From Planctomycetaceae bacterium (GTDB lineage: Bacteria > Planctomycetota > Planctomycetia > Isosphaerales > Isosphaeraceae), in NCBI GenBank assembly GCA_019237095.1, contig JAFAHT010000097.1:1-42198 (forward strand): a DNA stretch of 42,198 bases. The letters run 5' to 3'. Positions 8,107-18,200 of this stretch are shown piece by piece. Position 1 is the first letter of the stretch. Every line of letters begins with the position of its first letter. The translations under genes and the position numbers were made by a program. Below the pieces are notes generated by a model. The model was not told the origin of the DNA and did no database searches. It saw nothing but the letters and a program-made list of their open reading frames with translations.

Positions 8107-9123
8107 ATGTCCGATGATTCTTCCAGGCGGCCTTCTCCTCCTGCCGTGCTCGTTATCAACGCGTCGGACGCTGGCCGGGGTTCCATGGCAAAGACGATCT
8201 ACAGGCCCGACCCGGATCGTGATCCGGTCGGGCCATTCTTGCATTACCTGATGGCGGAGTGCGGCGTGTCCCCGCACACGCTGGCAGCCTACCGGTCCGA
8301 CCTTATGCGCTTCCTCCGCTGGCGCAAAACGCATGCACCCGAGCCGCTGGGACGGTTGGAAATCGGCATCCTGAGCGGATACGTGAGCGAGCTTGCATCT
8401 GCCGGCCTTGCGCCGAGTAGTATTTGCCGGCACCTGGCGAGCCTGTCGACCTTCTTCCGGTTCCTCGTTTTCGAGGGGAAGCTCTCGGACAATGTGGCCA
8501 AACTGCTGGTGGCCCCGGCGGTTTGGGACCGGTTGCCGACTGTCCTGGGGCCTGCCGCGGTGGACCGCCTGCTGAGCGCTCCCAGGGGGGATACACGGCT
8601 AGGCCGGCGTGACCGAGCGGCACTCGAGACCCTCTACGCAACGGGCTGCCGGGCCTCGGAGGTGGTCAATCTGCGACCGTCGGATCTCGATCTGAGGGGG
8701 GGGTTGGCGCGGTGCGTCGGCAAGGGCAACAAGGAACGCTGGGTCCCGCTGGGAGCCCGAGCGGTCGCGGCTGTCTCGGCGTTCCTGACGACGGATCGAC
8801 CGTTCCTTGTTGCACGCCACCCCGAGACGGCCACGGTGCTGGTCTCGAAATCGGGACGTCCGCTTTCCCGGATCGGCTTGTGGAGAATCGTCAAGCAGCA
8901 TGCCCGAGCAGCCGGGTTGAAGTGCGATGTCAGTCCCCACACCTTGCGGCATAGCTTCGCCACGCACTTGCTGGCCGGCGGCGCAGATCTTCGTGCCGTC
9001 CAGGAGATGCTCGGCCACTCGTCAATCGCCACGACCCAGATCTACACCCGGGTCGAGCTGAGCCGGCTCCGAGAAGTTCATGCACGATTTCATCCCAGGT
9101 CCGACCCCCAGAGCGCGGGTTAA
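8107..9123 (+). CDS. Tyrosine recombinase, XerC/XerD family
   Basis: A site-specific recombinase that by family knowledge resolves chromosome dimers at dif or integrates elements. All catalytic residues are visible: Arg182 (ATGCRASEV), Lys206 (GKGNKERWVPL), His278 and Arg281 (HTLRHSFATHLL), His304 (LGHSS) and nucleophile Tyr313 (IYTR). The N-terminal SAM-like core-binding domain covers about residues 40-125. Length is 338 with the ATG at 8107, about 40 longer than E. coli XerD. That ATG has GGAGAG almost touching it, so the ATG at 8185 (312 residues) is a possible alternative start. The domain layout and HTLRHSFATHLL are typical of housekeeping Xer proteins. No dif-like site or integron was seen nearby. 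Confidence 0.9.
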   Translation: MSDDSSRRPSPPAVLVINASDAGRGSMAKTIYRPDPDRDPVGPFLHYLMAECGVSPHTLAAYRSDLMRFLRWRKTHAPEPLGRLEIGILSGYVSELASAGLAPSSICRHLASLSTFFRFLVFEGKLSDNVAKLLVAPAVWDRLPTVLGPAAVDRLLSAPRGDTRLGRRDRAALETLYATGCRASEVVNLRPSDLDLRGGLARCVGKGNKERWVPLGARAVAAVSAFLTTDRPFLVARHPETATVLVSKSGRPLSRIGLWRIVKQHARAAGLKCDVSPHTLRHSFATHLLAGGADLRAVQEMLGHSSIATTQIYTRVELSRLREVHARFHPRSDPQSAG

Positions 9124-9137
9124 GGGAAGCAATGCCG

Positions 9138-9446
9138 TCAAGAACTTGCGACCGACACTTCCTTGGCCCCGAAGCACTCGTTGAGCTTTTCCAGGACCAA
9201 GGGGCGGTAGCCCATCGGGTCGGTCCCCTTGGGACTGGCGATTCCGATGCCCTTGCACTCCTCGATTGGCATGATGCGAACGATCTTTCGGTCCTGATCT
9301 GCCAGAATAGCCACCCGGATCGAGCCGATCAGTGATGTGTCGTTCCAGTGGCAGCGGCAGGCCGATCCATCGGGCAGGTAGAGCATGACCTCGGGCAGAC
9401 CCGCATCGCGGAGGGCGCTCCAGACTTGAGTAATCAGATCCGTCAT
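9138..9446 (-). CDS. Small conserved hypothetical protein
   Basis: The 102-residue protein has no signal peptide or membrane segment. It contains VMLYLPDGSACRCHW and a middle strand-rich stretch (SIRVAILADQDRKIVRIM), suggesting a small alpha/beta fold. I do not recognise the family. GGAG lies about 8 nt before the ATG, which supports the start. It converges on the recombinase (14 bp between stops). A tandem repeat lies about 75-115 bp upstream of its start. Confidence 0.6.
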   Translation of the reverse strand: MTDLITQVWSALRDAGLPEVMLYLPDGSACRCHWNDTSLIGSIRVAILADQDRKIVRIMPIEECKGIGIASPKGTDPMGYRPLVLEKLNECFGAKEVSVASS

Positions 9447-9520
9447 CGCGAGGACTCCAGTCCCACCGGTGCTGACCCCTTCTCGGATTCAGGTTGAACA
9501 CTTTTACAAGTCTAGGACAC

Positions 9521-9561
9521 TGGCTCCAAAATGGCGCCAGTTGGCTCCCAAAGGCGCCAGT
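9521..9561. repeat. Tandem 20-21 bp repeat with GGCGCC cores
   Basis: Two adjacent units, 9521-9541 and 9542-9561, each read TGGCTCC, then an A-rich spacer, then GGCGCCAGT. Each unit can also fold, since ACTGGC or TTGGC faces GCCAG. The pair sits between the end of the kinase gene (9663) and the start of the small gene at 9446, both on the minus strand. It could be a paired operator or part of a transcript end. There is no T-run. Confidence 0.5.
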
Positions 9562-9662
9562 TTCCCCCCGAGTCGGGACGATGGCATGGAGTAGATGGTT
9601 TTGCCAGCCTGCGTGGCGTCGACCTGGTTCGTCAAATGAGGTTCTTACCCGGCAGCGGCGGG

Positions 9663-12245
9663 TCAATGGGCCAGCAGGCCAGCCCTCACCCGTTTCCACA
9701 AGGTTTCGACCTCGGCGGGGCGCTCGTGTACCAGAGAGTGCTCCCTGCTGAACGCGGTCAGGCAATCAAATGCCTTCTTGGCGCTCTGGAAGGCCGATCG
9801 CGCCTGCGCATGCTGTCCCAGGTCACGGGCAAACTCACCCATGGCTAGCCAGGTCTCGCTCGAAATCCAGTAGAAATCATAGACCCTTTCGATCGCAGAA
9901 TTAGGCCGGTCGGGTAGGACCACAAGATCGGCGACAACCGGCTCGCAGTCGCCCATGGCCTTGGTGGCCTGCTCGATCAGCGCCAGGGCACGCTTGGAGC
10001 TGGCGGCATCGCCGCGGCGGCGAAGCTGGGCGGCCCATCGAATCGCGACCCGGCTTCTGCGAACGATCCAGTCGATCAGCTCGTCGCGGTCCTTGCGACC
10101 GCCACGAGCCCGAGCTGCGTCGATCAGCTCGGTCAGACGGAGATGGGCCGACTCGTAATTGCCGAAGAACTCCTCGACGGTCGCCATCTGCGTGCGAATC
10201 GTACTTGATGCGGGGTCAATCCTCAGAGCCAGCGCCAGCACTTTGAGCATGGTCTCATAGTACTTGCGTTCAACCCCCTGCTCATCCGTGCTCGGGCTAG
10301 CCTTGACATCGATGCTGTCTCGCCTGGCCGCATTGGTTTTGTATTGTATGAGGAGATCGAACCGGGAGGTGACGAAGTCCTGGAGCTGCCTGGCCAAAGA
10401 CGGGTTCTCGCGTGCCCATTCCAGAAGTTTCGATTCGGCGCTCGGAAGATTGAGACCGGTGTTCATGGAGACCTGGGCATCGTCCTCCACAAGACTATGC
10501 GAGACGCCTTGGGCGATTCCCAGCAGGGTCGGTGGCAGGGGATGGCCTGGATACTCGAGAACCAGGCCACGAAGTGGTACGATAGCCCTTCCGGCATGGC
10601 CGTCATCGATGTCCTTGACGGCTTGCCGGAGCACGGGCAGCGTTGCCGGATCGGGCTTCAGCATGGGAGCGACCCAGTGGTAGCCGAGGATCCCGATCAG
10701 TGCGAGATAGACCGTGTGGCCCACGATCCGGGCCCGGTTCCGTGTGACCCAGTTGCCGATTCGTTCGCGTCGGGAAGGATTGACGGCCACCCGTAGTGGC
10801 TGGCGGGTGAGAAAGCGCTCGAGATCTTCGACGAGCGACAGGGCATCGGGATACCGATCGTCGGGATTGAAGCAAAGGCAGCGATCGACGATCGCCTGGA
10901 CCGCATGGGGGATCTGGGGATTGAACTGTCGGACGTCGGTCACCAGGCGCGTTCGGCGGTCCAGCAGATCGCTCATCGCTCGGGCTGGCGGAGTTTTTTC
11001 GTCCGGCAGATCCGGAGCCTGGCCGGTCAACAGCTCCCGTAGCACCAGCCCAAGGGAATAGATGTCGGCCCGAGCGCCGACCTTGCCCCAAAGATCGGGA
11101 TTGAGAAAGGCCTCGATCTGCTCCGGGGCCATGTACGGCAGGGTTCCTCCCAGCATGGCCGACTCGGCCTGGTGGGCCGCGTGCGGGGATTCCGCGAGGT
11201 TGAAGTCGAGCAACTGCGGGCCGTGATCGAGTGTGAGCAGGATGTTCCCCGGCTTGACGTCCCGGTGGAAGGTCTGCATCCCATGGGCATAGTGCAGCGC
11301 GCGGGCCAGGATCATGGCGATCCAGGCCACGCCCTGGGCGTAGGTCCCTTCCACCGGGAACCCGTTCCACCGATCCCCCGTGGGTTCGCGGCGGTGCGGC
11401 GACGGGTGCTTCTCCTGCGGGTGTGCTGGTGCGAAGGCGCTGGTGCCATCCACCGTCACGTCCCAAAGAATCCTGGCCAGCTTGGGCCGCTCGACCGGCC
11501 GAACGCGCTTCACGATCTCGTCGAGCGGCAACCCGGGGCGGTAAGGCATCGACAGCCCACGCAGCCCCTGGTCGGGCTGAAATGCCACGGCATGGACCGG
11601 AACGATGTGGGGGTGGTCGAGTGCCCCCTGGGTCTTGGGTTCCTGGCCCCGGTCAAGCGAGACCTTCAGCACCACGCGCTTGCCGCCCAGAGAGAGGTCC
11701 CTGGCCAGAAAAACCCGGGACGAGCCTCCCTTGCCAATCAATGAGACAAGCTCAAATTCCTCGAACTGGCCGCCGGCTTCGGGAAAGCGCGCTTTCGGAG
11801 TCGACAGCCCCGCCGCCTGGCTCAGGAGATGGTGGTACTGCAATTGCGAGAGCAGCGAGTCTTTCCAGGCCGGATAGCGCTCGCAGAACGTCTCGACGTC
11901 TGGCGCTTCACCCTTTTCCTCGCGCAGGCAGAACTCCTCGTAGATCAGGCTGATGACACGGCTGTGAGCCTGGCGAAGATCGGGAAAGCGGTCGAGGTAG
12001 TGGGCAACTTCCGCTATCTGGCCTCGTTCGAAACGGCAGCGTAGATCGGACTTGATCAGGGCTACCAGATGCGCAAGGCGATCGAGCAGACTTCCCGTGT
12101 CCTTGGCCTTGCAGTTCTCCCAGAATCGCTCCAGGGACACCTCGCCGTGTCTCTGCCATTGCTCCTCGAGCAGGTCCACGTCGCGGTCCACCCGGTCCAG
12201 CCCGTTGCCAGCACGAGCCGAGGCGAGGAATGACTTCATGATCAT
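9663..12245 (-). CDS. Transmembrane Ser/Thr protein kinase, DFN variant
   Basis: The 860-residue protein has an N-terminal helical region (1-160), a protein kinase domain (about 163-480), one membrane helix (about 507-527) and a C-terminal helical region with TPR-like stretches. Kinase features: glycine loop GKGGSSRVF, Lys194, HRDVKPGN with catalytic Asp329, and the metal motif DFN (347-349) where most kinases have DFG; MAPEQ follows. An insertion at about 263-303 (His/Pro/Arg-rich) interrupts the region before the E-helix. The kinase should be cytoplasmic and the tail extracytoplasmic. The ATG overlaps the ECF sigma factor stop as ATGA, so translation is probably coupled; an ATG 6 nt further in is an alternative start. 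By known planctomycete arrangements, such kinases act with their ECF sigma factor. Confidence 0.9.
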   Translation of the reverse strand: MIMKSFLASARAGNGLDRVDRDVDLLEEQWQRHGEVSLERFWENCKAKDTGSLLDRLAHLVALIKSDLRCRFERGQIAEVAHYLDRFPDLRQAHSRVISLIYEEFCLREEKGEAPDVETFCERYPAWKDSLLSQLQYHHLLSQAAGLSTPKARFPEAGGQFEEFELVSLIGKGGSSRVFLARDLSLGGKRVVLKVSLDRGQEPKTQGALDHPHIVPVHAVAFQPDQGLRGLSMPYRPGLPLDEIVKRVRPVERPKLARILWDVTVDGTSAFAPAHPQEKHPSPHRREPTGDRWNGFPVEGTYAQGVAWIAMILARALHYAHGMQTFHRDVKPGNILLTLDHGPQLLDFNLAESPHAAHQAESAMLGGTLPYMAPEQIEAFLNPDLWGKVGARADIYSLGLVLRELLTGQAPDLPDEKTPPARAMSDLLDRRTRLVTDVRQFNPQIPHAVQAIVDRCLCFNPDDRYPDALSLVEDLERFLTRQPLRVAVNPSRRERIGNWVTRNRARIVGHTVYLALIGILGYHWVAPMLKPDPATLPVLRQAVKDIDDGHAGRAIVPLRGLVLEYPGHPLPPTLLGIAQGVSHSLVEDDAQVSMNTGLNLPSAESKLLEWARENPSLARQLQDFVTSRFDLLIQYKTNAARRDSIDVKASPSTDEQGVERKYYETMLKVLALALRIDPASSTIRTQMATVEEFFGNYESAHLRLTELIDAARARGGRKDRDELIDWIVRRSRVAIRWAAQLRRRGDAASSKRALALIEQATKAMGDCEPVVADLVVLPDRPNSAIERVYDFYWISSETWLAMGEFARDLGQHAQARSAFQSAKKAFDCLTAFSREHSLVHERPAEVETLWKRVRAGLLAH

Positions 12246-12838
12246 CCTCCCGAGTCGTGGAGGGAATCGTGAAGATCCTTGAGAAACCGCTGAACCTTGC
12301 GGATGTTCCAGCCCGTCTTATCGGCAATGTCGGCCGTAGAGTATCCCTGGTGCTTGAGATCAATGACGGTCCGCTCAATCTCGTCTTGCCGGTCCAGAAG
12401 CCGTTCCTGGACCTCGTTGGCCTGCGCTTGCTGGCTGGCGGTCGGCCCACCCGAGGGAAGGTGAGCCGGACCGCCCTCCCTGTCGTCTGCCGAGAATCTT
12501 CGTTCACGCGTGACGTCCCGCTTGAGCGTGTGCTGGCGTCGATGCTCGTCAATGACCTTCTGCTCGGCGACTTGGGCCAGGAATTTGAATAGCGATTCGA
12601 CCGAGACGAACGTGAGTTGATTCAAATTAGCCGCCAGGCTTTTCATCACATCGCTGGCGAAATCAGTCGAGTCGTAAAGCGACCGCATCGAACGATCGAG
12701 TTTACGTCGAACAACCCTTCGCACCTTCGGATAGCACTCTCGAAAGAGGACTTCCCAGGCTGACTGATCCCCTTTCTGGGCAGCCAGCAGCATCCGCGAG
12801 AGATCGTCCGGTAATGCCGGATCCGACGGCATCGTCAT
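12242..12838 (-). CDS. ECF-type RNA polymerase sigma factor
   Basis: A 198-residue sigma factor with region 2 in the first half (GDQSAWEVLFRECYPKVRRV, then STDFASDVMKSLA) and a region-4 HTH at the end (LKHQGYSTADIADKTGWNI). The linker has a long, charged, low-complexity stretch. It would recruit RNA polymerase to specific promoters in response to a signal. The frame is open from 12916, but the ATG at 12838 has GGGGAGGAAC about 8 nt upstream, so I prefer it. The kinase gene follows with a 4-nt overlap. There is no anti-sigma factor gene, which fits kinase-linked planctomycete ECF groups. Confidence 0.9.
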   Translation of the reverse strand: MTMPSDPALPDDLSRMLLAAQKGDQSAWEVLFRECYPKVRRVVRRKLDRSMRSLYDSTDFASDVMKSLAANLNQLTFVSVESLFKFLAQVAEQKVIDEHRRQHTLKRDVTRERRFSADDREGGPAHLPSGGPTASQQAQANEVQERLLDRQDEIERTVIDLKHQGYSTADIADKTGWNIRKVQRFLKDLHDSLHDSGG

Positions 12839-13765
12839 GAACAAGTTCCTCCCCTGATGCGATGGGAGGATCGACGCCCGGGCGAAGAGCGTGCAGACAA
12901 TCAGAGGGGATGCCACTTACCCGAAACTCCCACCGTCCCCTCGATTCTAACGCCGGGTTCACAACCTGAAAATCCTTTTGCTCCAAAAAAAACCGGTGTT
13001 TCGAAGTGAGTTTAGCGGGAAAAATTGAGATACGGGGAAGATAATGGCAAGAAATACACTGCGCGCATTCAGCGAATACCGACAGAGACCTCGCAAATCA
13101 GACCGATCCAGGGGGACCCAGGCAGAACAGGTCCACACCTGGACTTGCCGCGCGCGAATTCCCGATGAATGAGCCACCAAGACCGCAAGAAGCCACGGTC
13201 ACGCCTAAGAAAGTATTGTCGCAGTGGGCGTCGAGGTGAAGGATCCTGTTGGAACGCTCGTTGCCGAATCGGAATCCGAGCCATCAACGGGTCCTGAACC
13301 TGGGTTCATGGGACAGGTGATCGCCTGGGGTGTACCCAAACCCGCCAGGGTGCTCGTCGCGCTCACCAACCCGCTGGGGGCAAGCCGCATGGGCAGCGAA
13401 TCAAAACTCGGCTGAAAATGTCGGCGCGCACGCATGAATAAACTCCCGCCTGTTCGGCGCGAAGGAGGAAAGGAATCGCCATTGTCTTGAAAGTGGCAGA
13501 ATTGTGCTCAAGTGGAGGAAGGCTTAACGGAGACCCAGTGAACCCATCCCATCCATGTAGTTGGTTCCGGGCTGGACGAATCTGAGCCGCTCACAAGAAT
13601 GCGAGACGGTCAAAGGCCGCATGGCATGGTCTGCTCACGGTTCCCGCATTCTTCTTCTTGGCGAGGACATGCGGTCACTTCATTCGAACTGGATCTTTCG
13701 TCGTTCTCAGGGGAGTAATCCTGAATCGAATGGCCGGCCACAGGTCGTTGGTCAGTGGTGCGACT
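12839..13765. other. Long intergenic region without a supported gene
   Basis: About 930 bp upstream of the ECF operon and downstream of the gene ending at 13766. Short frames exist on both strands, the longest (13561-14013, plus) overlapping the minus-strand gene. None has a good ribosome site plus protein-like composition. The stretch near 12960-13050 is AT-rich and may hold the sigma-factor promoter. No RNA gene was recognised. Confidence 0.5.
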
Positions 13766-14374
13766 CTAGTTGCAGGAGCCGATTTCTCGCGGAAGCTTGT
13801 AGGTTCCCTTGGCTTCGACGCCGCGGTTCGACGCTTCCGTCGGGTAGAGCTCCGCCGGCAGGAATGCCAGGCAGGCTGAGCGGTAAAGAGGGCAACAGTT
13901 GTGTTGCTCGATGGCACCGGGCCGGACGCGTCCGGCGAGGTCCGGGCGGTCGGCTCGATGCGCCGCGATGTAAAGTCCCAACGGCGAGAGACGGGCGTCT
14001 TGTGAGCCGATGATCGTGCTCAATGCCCGACCCTGGCGGAGCAGGTCCTCAGTTCGCCGGATTTCACGTTTCAACTCGGTACGCAGTCGACGGATAATTC
14101 GTCGGACGCTCTGCCTGTAGCGATGACCTGCCACGGGATGAGCAAGACTGCTCCAGGGGTCAGCGAACGAAGAGGTCAGGGGCTGTGATGCGACGAAAAG
14201 CTCGGGATCGAGAGGAATCGTGGGGTCCTCAAACTGAACCTCCCAGAGAATTGTCGCGGCCGCCGACCAGACCCGGTGAGTGGAACAACCGCGATACCAG
14301 TTGCTGCACCGCAACGTGAAGGCTCTTTCGATCCGATATGCAAGGCGATCAAGGGTTTCTTGTGTGGGCAACAC
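13766..14374 (-). CDS. Hypothetical protein, probably lineage-conserved
   Basis: The 202-residue protein starts at a GTG with GAGG about 9 nt upstream. It is rich in Arg and Trp with no signal peptide. Stretches such as TLRCSNWYRGCSTHRVWSAA and HRYRQSVRRIIRRLRTELK suggest a helical, nucleic-acid- or protein-binding protein. Several cysteines occur (CSNWYRGC, NCCPLYRSAC) without a clear zinc pattern. I recognise no named domain. Codon use and composition look like a real gene. It is isolated, with long intergenic regions on both sides. Confidence 0.6.
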   Translation of the reverse strand: MLPTQETLDRLAYRIERAFTLRCSNWYRGCSTHRVWSAAATILWEVQFEDPTIPLDPELFVASQPLTSSFADPWSSLAHPVAGHRYRQSVRRIIRRLRTELKREIRRTEDLLRQGRALSTIIGSQDARLSPLGLYIAAHRADRPDLAGRVRPGAIEQHNCCPLYRSACLAFLPAELYPTEASNRGVEAKGTYKLPREIGSCN

Positions 14375-14844
14375 TTTGTATGACCTCGACTGCGTCCGGA
14401 CCTCGTATCACGCTCTGCGAGGCCTCCGAGAAACTCTTGAGCGTTTCCGTCTTGGCCTCGACTTCAATAACCGAAATCCCGATCGCCTCGCGTCACGATT
14501 CTGAATTTTTTCTTTCTGAATTTTTTCTTGCCCTTTTTCACAGAACCTTCACGCAGACCGGTTGGCTTTGCGGAACTGACAATAGAACCATGTTTAGGGC
14601 GGCCGAGAATGGTGGGCTCTCAGGGCGCTGGGCCACGGAATCAAGCACCAGGTCAGCCGGGACGCTGCGGAGCCGGGTCAAAAGAGGAGGCTCCCGATCG
14701 GGAAAGATGAATTTGTCGTTTTCCTGCTTCGACGAATGTTCCATCTAGTCGGACGAAGGCCTCCTCAACATAATGGGTATTGATTCGTCCGCACCGAGGC
14801 TGATTCGCTCCCCTCGCAAACCTCATCACCGAGCCGGATTCGCG
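14375..14844. other. Intergenic region between divergent genes
   Basis: About 470 bp separate the GTG of the minus-strand hypothetical from the HTH gene. A T-rich block near 14499-14535 holds a perfect 15-bp tandem duplication (see separate entry). Short frames here show no protein features. Promoters for both flanking genes are expected but none was clear. Confidence 0.4.
14499..14528. repeat. Perfect tandem duplication of 15 bp
   Basis: TTCTGAATTTTTTCT occurs twice head to tail (14499-14513 and 14514-14528). It is a simple AT-rich duplication in an intergenic region, about 125 bp upstream of the GTG of the minus-strand gene at 14374. It could be slippage-derived or an UP-like element. Confidence 0.7.
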
Positions 14845-15120
14845 ATGGATAGGTCGATTCCCAACTCCGATTGGCTAGGCATCAAGAACAACCTCGCGCG
14901 AAGAATTCGCGAAGTCCGCCTGGAACTCTATGGCGAACATGGCGGTCCGCTGCTTGCCGAAGCTCTCCAGGTTCCTTTTCGGACCTGGCTCAACTACGAG
15001 AACGGCTGCACGATCCCCGCAATCTCGATGCTCCGCTTCATCGAGCTGACCAGGACGAATCCGCACTGGCTCCTGACCGGCTGCGGCAATAAGTATTCGA
15101 GGTCGCCCGGGATCGATTGA
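14845..15120 (+). CDS. Small helix-turn-helix (XRE-like) protein
   Basis: The 91-residue protein has a central HTH-like arrangement: [18 protein letters not shown], then [19 protein letters not shown] and a final helix ([20 protein letters not shown]). The TWLNYENG and HWLLTG segments match cro/C1-type (XRE) DNA-binding proteins. The frame is open from ATG 14773, but the family-like part begins at 14845; neither start has a strong ribosome site. It is probably a DNA-binding regulator. The target is unknown. It converges on the kinase-WD40 gene. Confidence 0.65.
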   Translation: MDRSIPNSDWLGIKNNLARRIREVRLELYGEHGGPLLAEALQVPFRTWLNYENGCTIPAISMLRFIELTRTNPHWLLTGCGNKYSRSPGID

Positions 15121-15208
15121 TATCCCCCGTGGTTGGCCTCTCGATGGCCTGCTCTTGCAACCGAGGTAGGGCACGTTTGTCCCGCTCGAGCTTGGAGGAT
15201 GCCTCAGC

Positions 15209-18200
15209 TCAGGGCTGTCGCCTGGAACCGCTCAGGTGCGTCGTTTCGGCGGGAATGATCGGGGCTGTTTCCGGCTTGATGTCTCTACGTGACCGACAAC
15301 GGAGGCAGGGCGTGCGGGGTCCCCTGGTCTTCCACAAAAGGATCTTACCCTTGTGGTCGCACGAGGCGAGGGTCTTGCCATCCGGCGAGAAAGCAACAGC
15401 ATTGATCCGGTCGGAATGTCCCAGCAGGGCATAGAATTGCTGCCCGGTGACCGTGTCCCAGAGCCGGACTTTCCCATCGTCGCATGCCGTGGCAATGGTT
15501 TTGAAATCCGGCGAAAAGGCTACCGAGCAGACCGTCAGCGGGTGACCGGTCATCGTCATCGTGACTTCCCACGAATTCATCGACCAGAGAGTCACATTTC
15601 GAGGATCTCCACCAGCGGCCATCATCAGGCCATCGGCAGAGAAGGCTACGGATTTCATGCCTCCCGGGAAGGGCTTCGTATCGTTCAATGTGCCCGAGTG
15701 CGGGTCCCACCGGCGCACGGTGCCATCACCCGATGCCGATGCCAGAACCCAGGGGTTCGGCGAGTAGGCCAGGGCATAAACAGGACCTGTGTGGCCCGCG
15801 AGATCGGACTGGATTTCCCGCTCCGCGACGTCCCAGATATGGATCAATCCCTTCGAGCCTGCCACGGCCAGATGCTGGCCATCCGACGAGACGCTCACCG
15901 CGCGGAGGCGATCATCGTAGGCGTGCAGCACGCTCGAGCTGGCAACGACTTGACGCCGATCAGGACCCGTTCGAGTCAGGTCCCAGAGAATGACCTTTCC
16001 GTCCAGGCTCACGCTGGCCAGCCGATCGCCTTCGTGGAAGAATGCCAGCGCGGTGACGGTCTGCGAATGACCTGTCAGGGTGAGCAATTCACACTCGGAA
16101 TCGACATCCCATAGCTTGATTGTGTGATCGTCGGAACCAGAGGCCAAAAGCGCTCCATCGGGCGAGAAGGCGAGCGCCCACGCCTCTTTCTGATGTCCGG
16201 CGAGCGGCCGCTGCAGGTCCGGGGTGTCGAGAAACCGCCAGACACGGATCTGTGGATCCTCGCAACCGAGCATCAAGGAATTGTTGTCGGGGGTGAACTC
16301 GACCTGACCAACTGACCGGTTATTGGCCAGGTAAGATCGTTCCTTGGTTCCCGAGGAGAGATTCCAGATGATCACGGGTTGTTTGCGCGCCGCGGCTGCC
16401 AGGAGCCGGCCGTCCGTCGAGAGGCAGACGGAGTTGATCTGGCTCTCCACCCCGGGCAGCAATCGCCTTGGACCGGGCTGATCGAGAGGACGCGTCCAGA
16501 GTAGACTCGTGCCTTCGCAGCCGACCAAGGTCTTGCCATCCAGGCAGAAATCGACAAACACGACCGGGCCATCCTGATCGGTGTAATGAGCGAGGATCCG
16601 CCCGGTCGCCACCTCCCAGACCGTCAGACCGTGATCCTGGCGGCCGGCGGCCAGCCGACTGCCGTCGCGGGAGAAGGCCAGCGCACTTACCCGGCCGCCG
16701 GGTCGTTGCTCGAGCGCAGGCGGCTTATGGACATGGACAGCTCCAAGGTCAGCCGTGACGTGGAGCCGAACCGTCCCGTCTCCTCCGCCGACGGCCAGCA
16801 GCTTGCCGTCCGGTGAGAATGCCTGCTTGAAGGTTCCCGGAATGTTCGCGGAGGGCTCGTCTGGCGGGCTGGCGGAGTTGAGCTTCCAGATGTAAGACTG
16901 CCCCCCATGACTCTCTGGCGAGAGCCCGCAGAGAGTCAGTAACGATCCATCGGGGGATAACTGAATGTCGGGGTCTTGGATCGCCCCGGAATGAAGCGTG
17001 GTGATGAGCGCGCCAGGAGCCGTATCCCACAGCTTGATTTCCACGGACTTACCCCCTTGTGCGCTCAAGCTGGCAACAGTCCCGCGGCGATTCTCGGAGC
17101 CGGCGACGATCGCGACCTTGCACACCGGGGCGTTGTGCTTCCCCTGGCAGTACCGGGGAAGCTTGCGGTCAAGGTTCCAAAGGATCACCTGGCCGGAGGA
17201 ATCTCCCGAGGCGAGCGTCCCTTGCCGGCGCGAGACCGCCAGGCAGGTCACCTTCGCCCGATGTCCCTCGAGCAACCACGCGGACTGTTCAATCAGCCGG
17301 TTCAGGTACAGCAGCTCAAAGCCTGCCGGATCCTTTGCAGTGGCGGCAAAACCATCAAGTACCGGTTGAAATAATTCGTGTGCAAGCTCGATCTGGCCGG
17401 ATTCGATGCTTTGCTTGACCTGAAATAACTGGGCATCGTAAGTTCGCCTGCGCGCTGTGCTGGCTTGGTAGCTGTACTTATCACGCTCGATAGCAATCTC
17501 GTTCTTCAGCTTGATTGCCCGCGACCAGGCGAGTTCGGCCACGCGGTTCTGGTCTGTGACATAGAGGCTGTACGCGACGACGACGCCCAGAAGTGTCAAA
17601 AGGAGCAGGCAGCAGAGTCCTAGCAACCTCGCGGCCTGAGGTTGGCGGCGGGTCCATTGCAGCGCCTGACGGCATTTCGAGGTGCGGCGGGCCCGGATCG
17701 GCTGGTTCTCCTGGTACAGCCTCAGGTCCTCGGCCAGATCCTCCGCGCTGGAATAGCGCCTGGCCGGATCACGATCCAGGCACTTCAGGCAGATGGTCTC
17801 CAGGTCTTCGGGCACGCCGTGACGTAATCGCGAAGGCGGAACAAGCTCCGCCTCCATGACCTGACAGAGGGTTTCCATCGGGGTGAACCCCCGGAACGGA
17901 GCCGCCCCCGTCAGCATCTCGTAGAGGAGCGCTCCCAGGGCGTAGACGTCGGTGCCGGGCCCTATGGTCTGGCCATTGCCCGAGACTTGCTCCGGGGCCA
18001 TGTAAGAGGGAGTACCCAGGATCACGCCGCTAAGCGAGAGCCCCTTGTCATCCACCAAGAACTTGGCCAGACCGAAGTCGGAAATCTTGGGTGTACCATC
18101 GAGTGCGATGAGAATATTGCTCGGGTTCAAGTCGCGGTGCACGATCCCGCGCAGGTGAGCCACATGGATCGCCCGGGCCATGGTCTCGGTCAGGCGGGCC

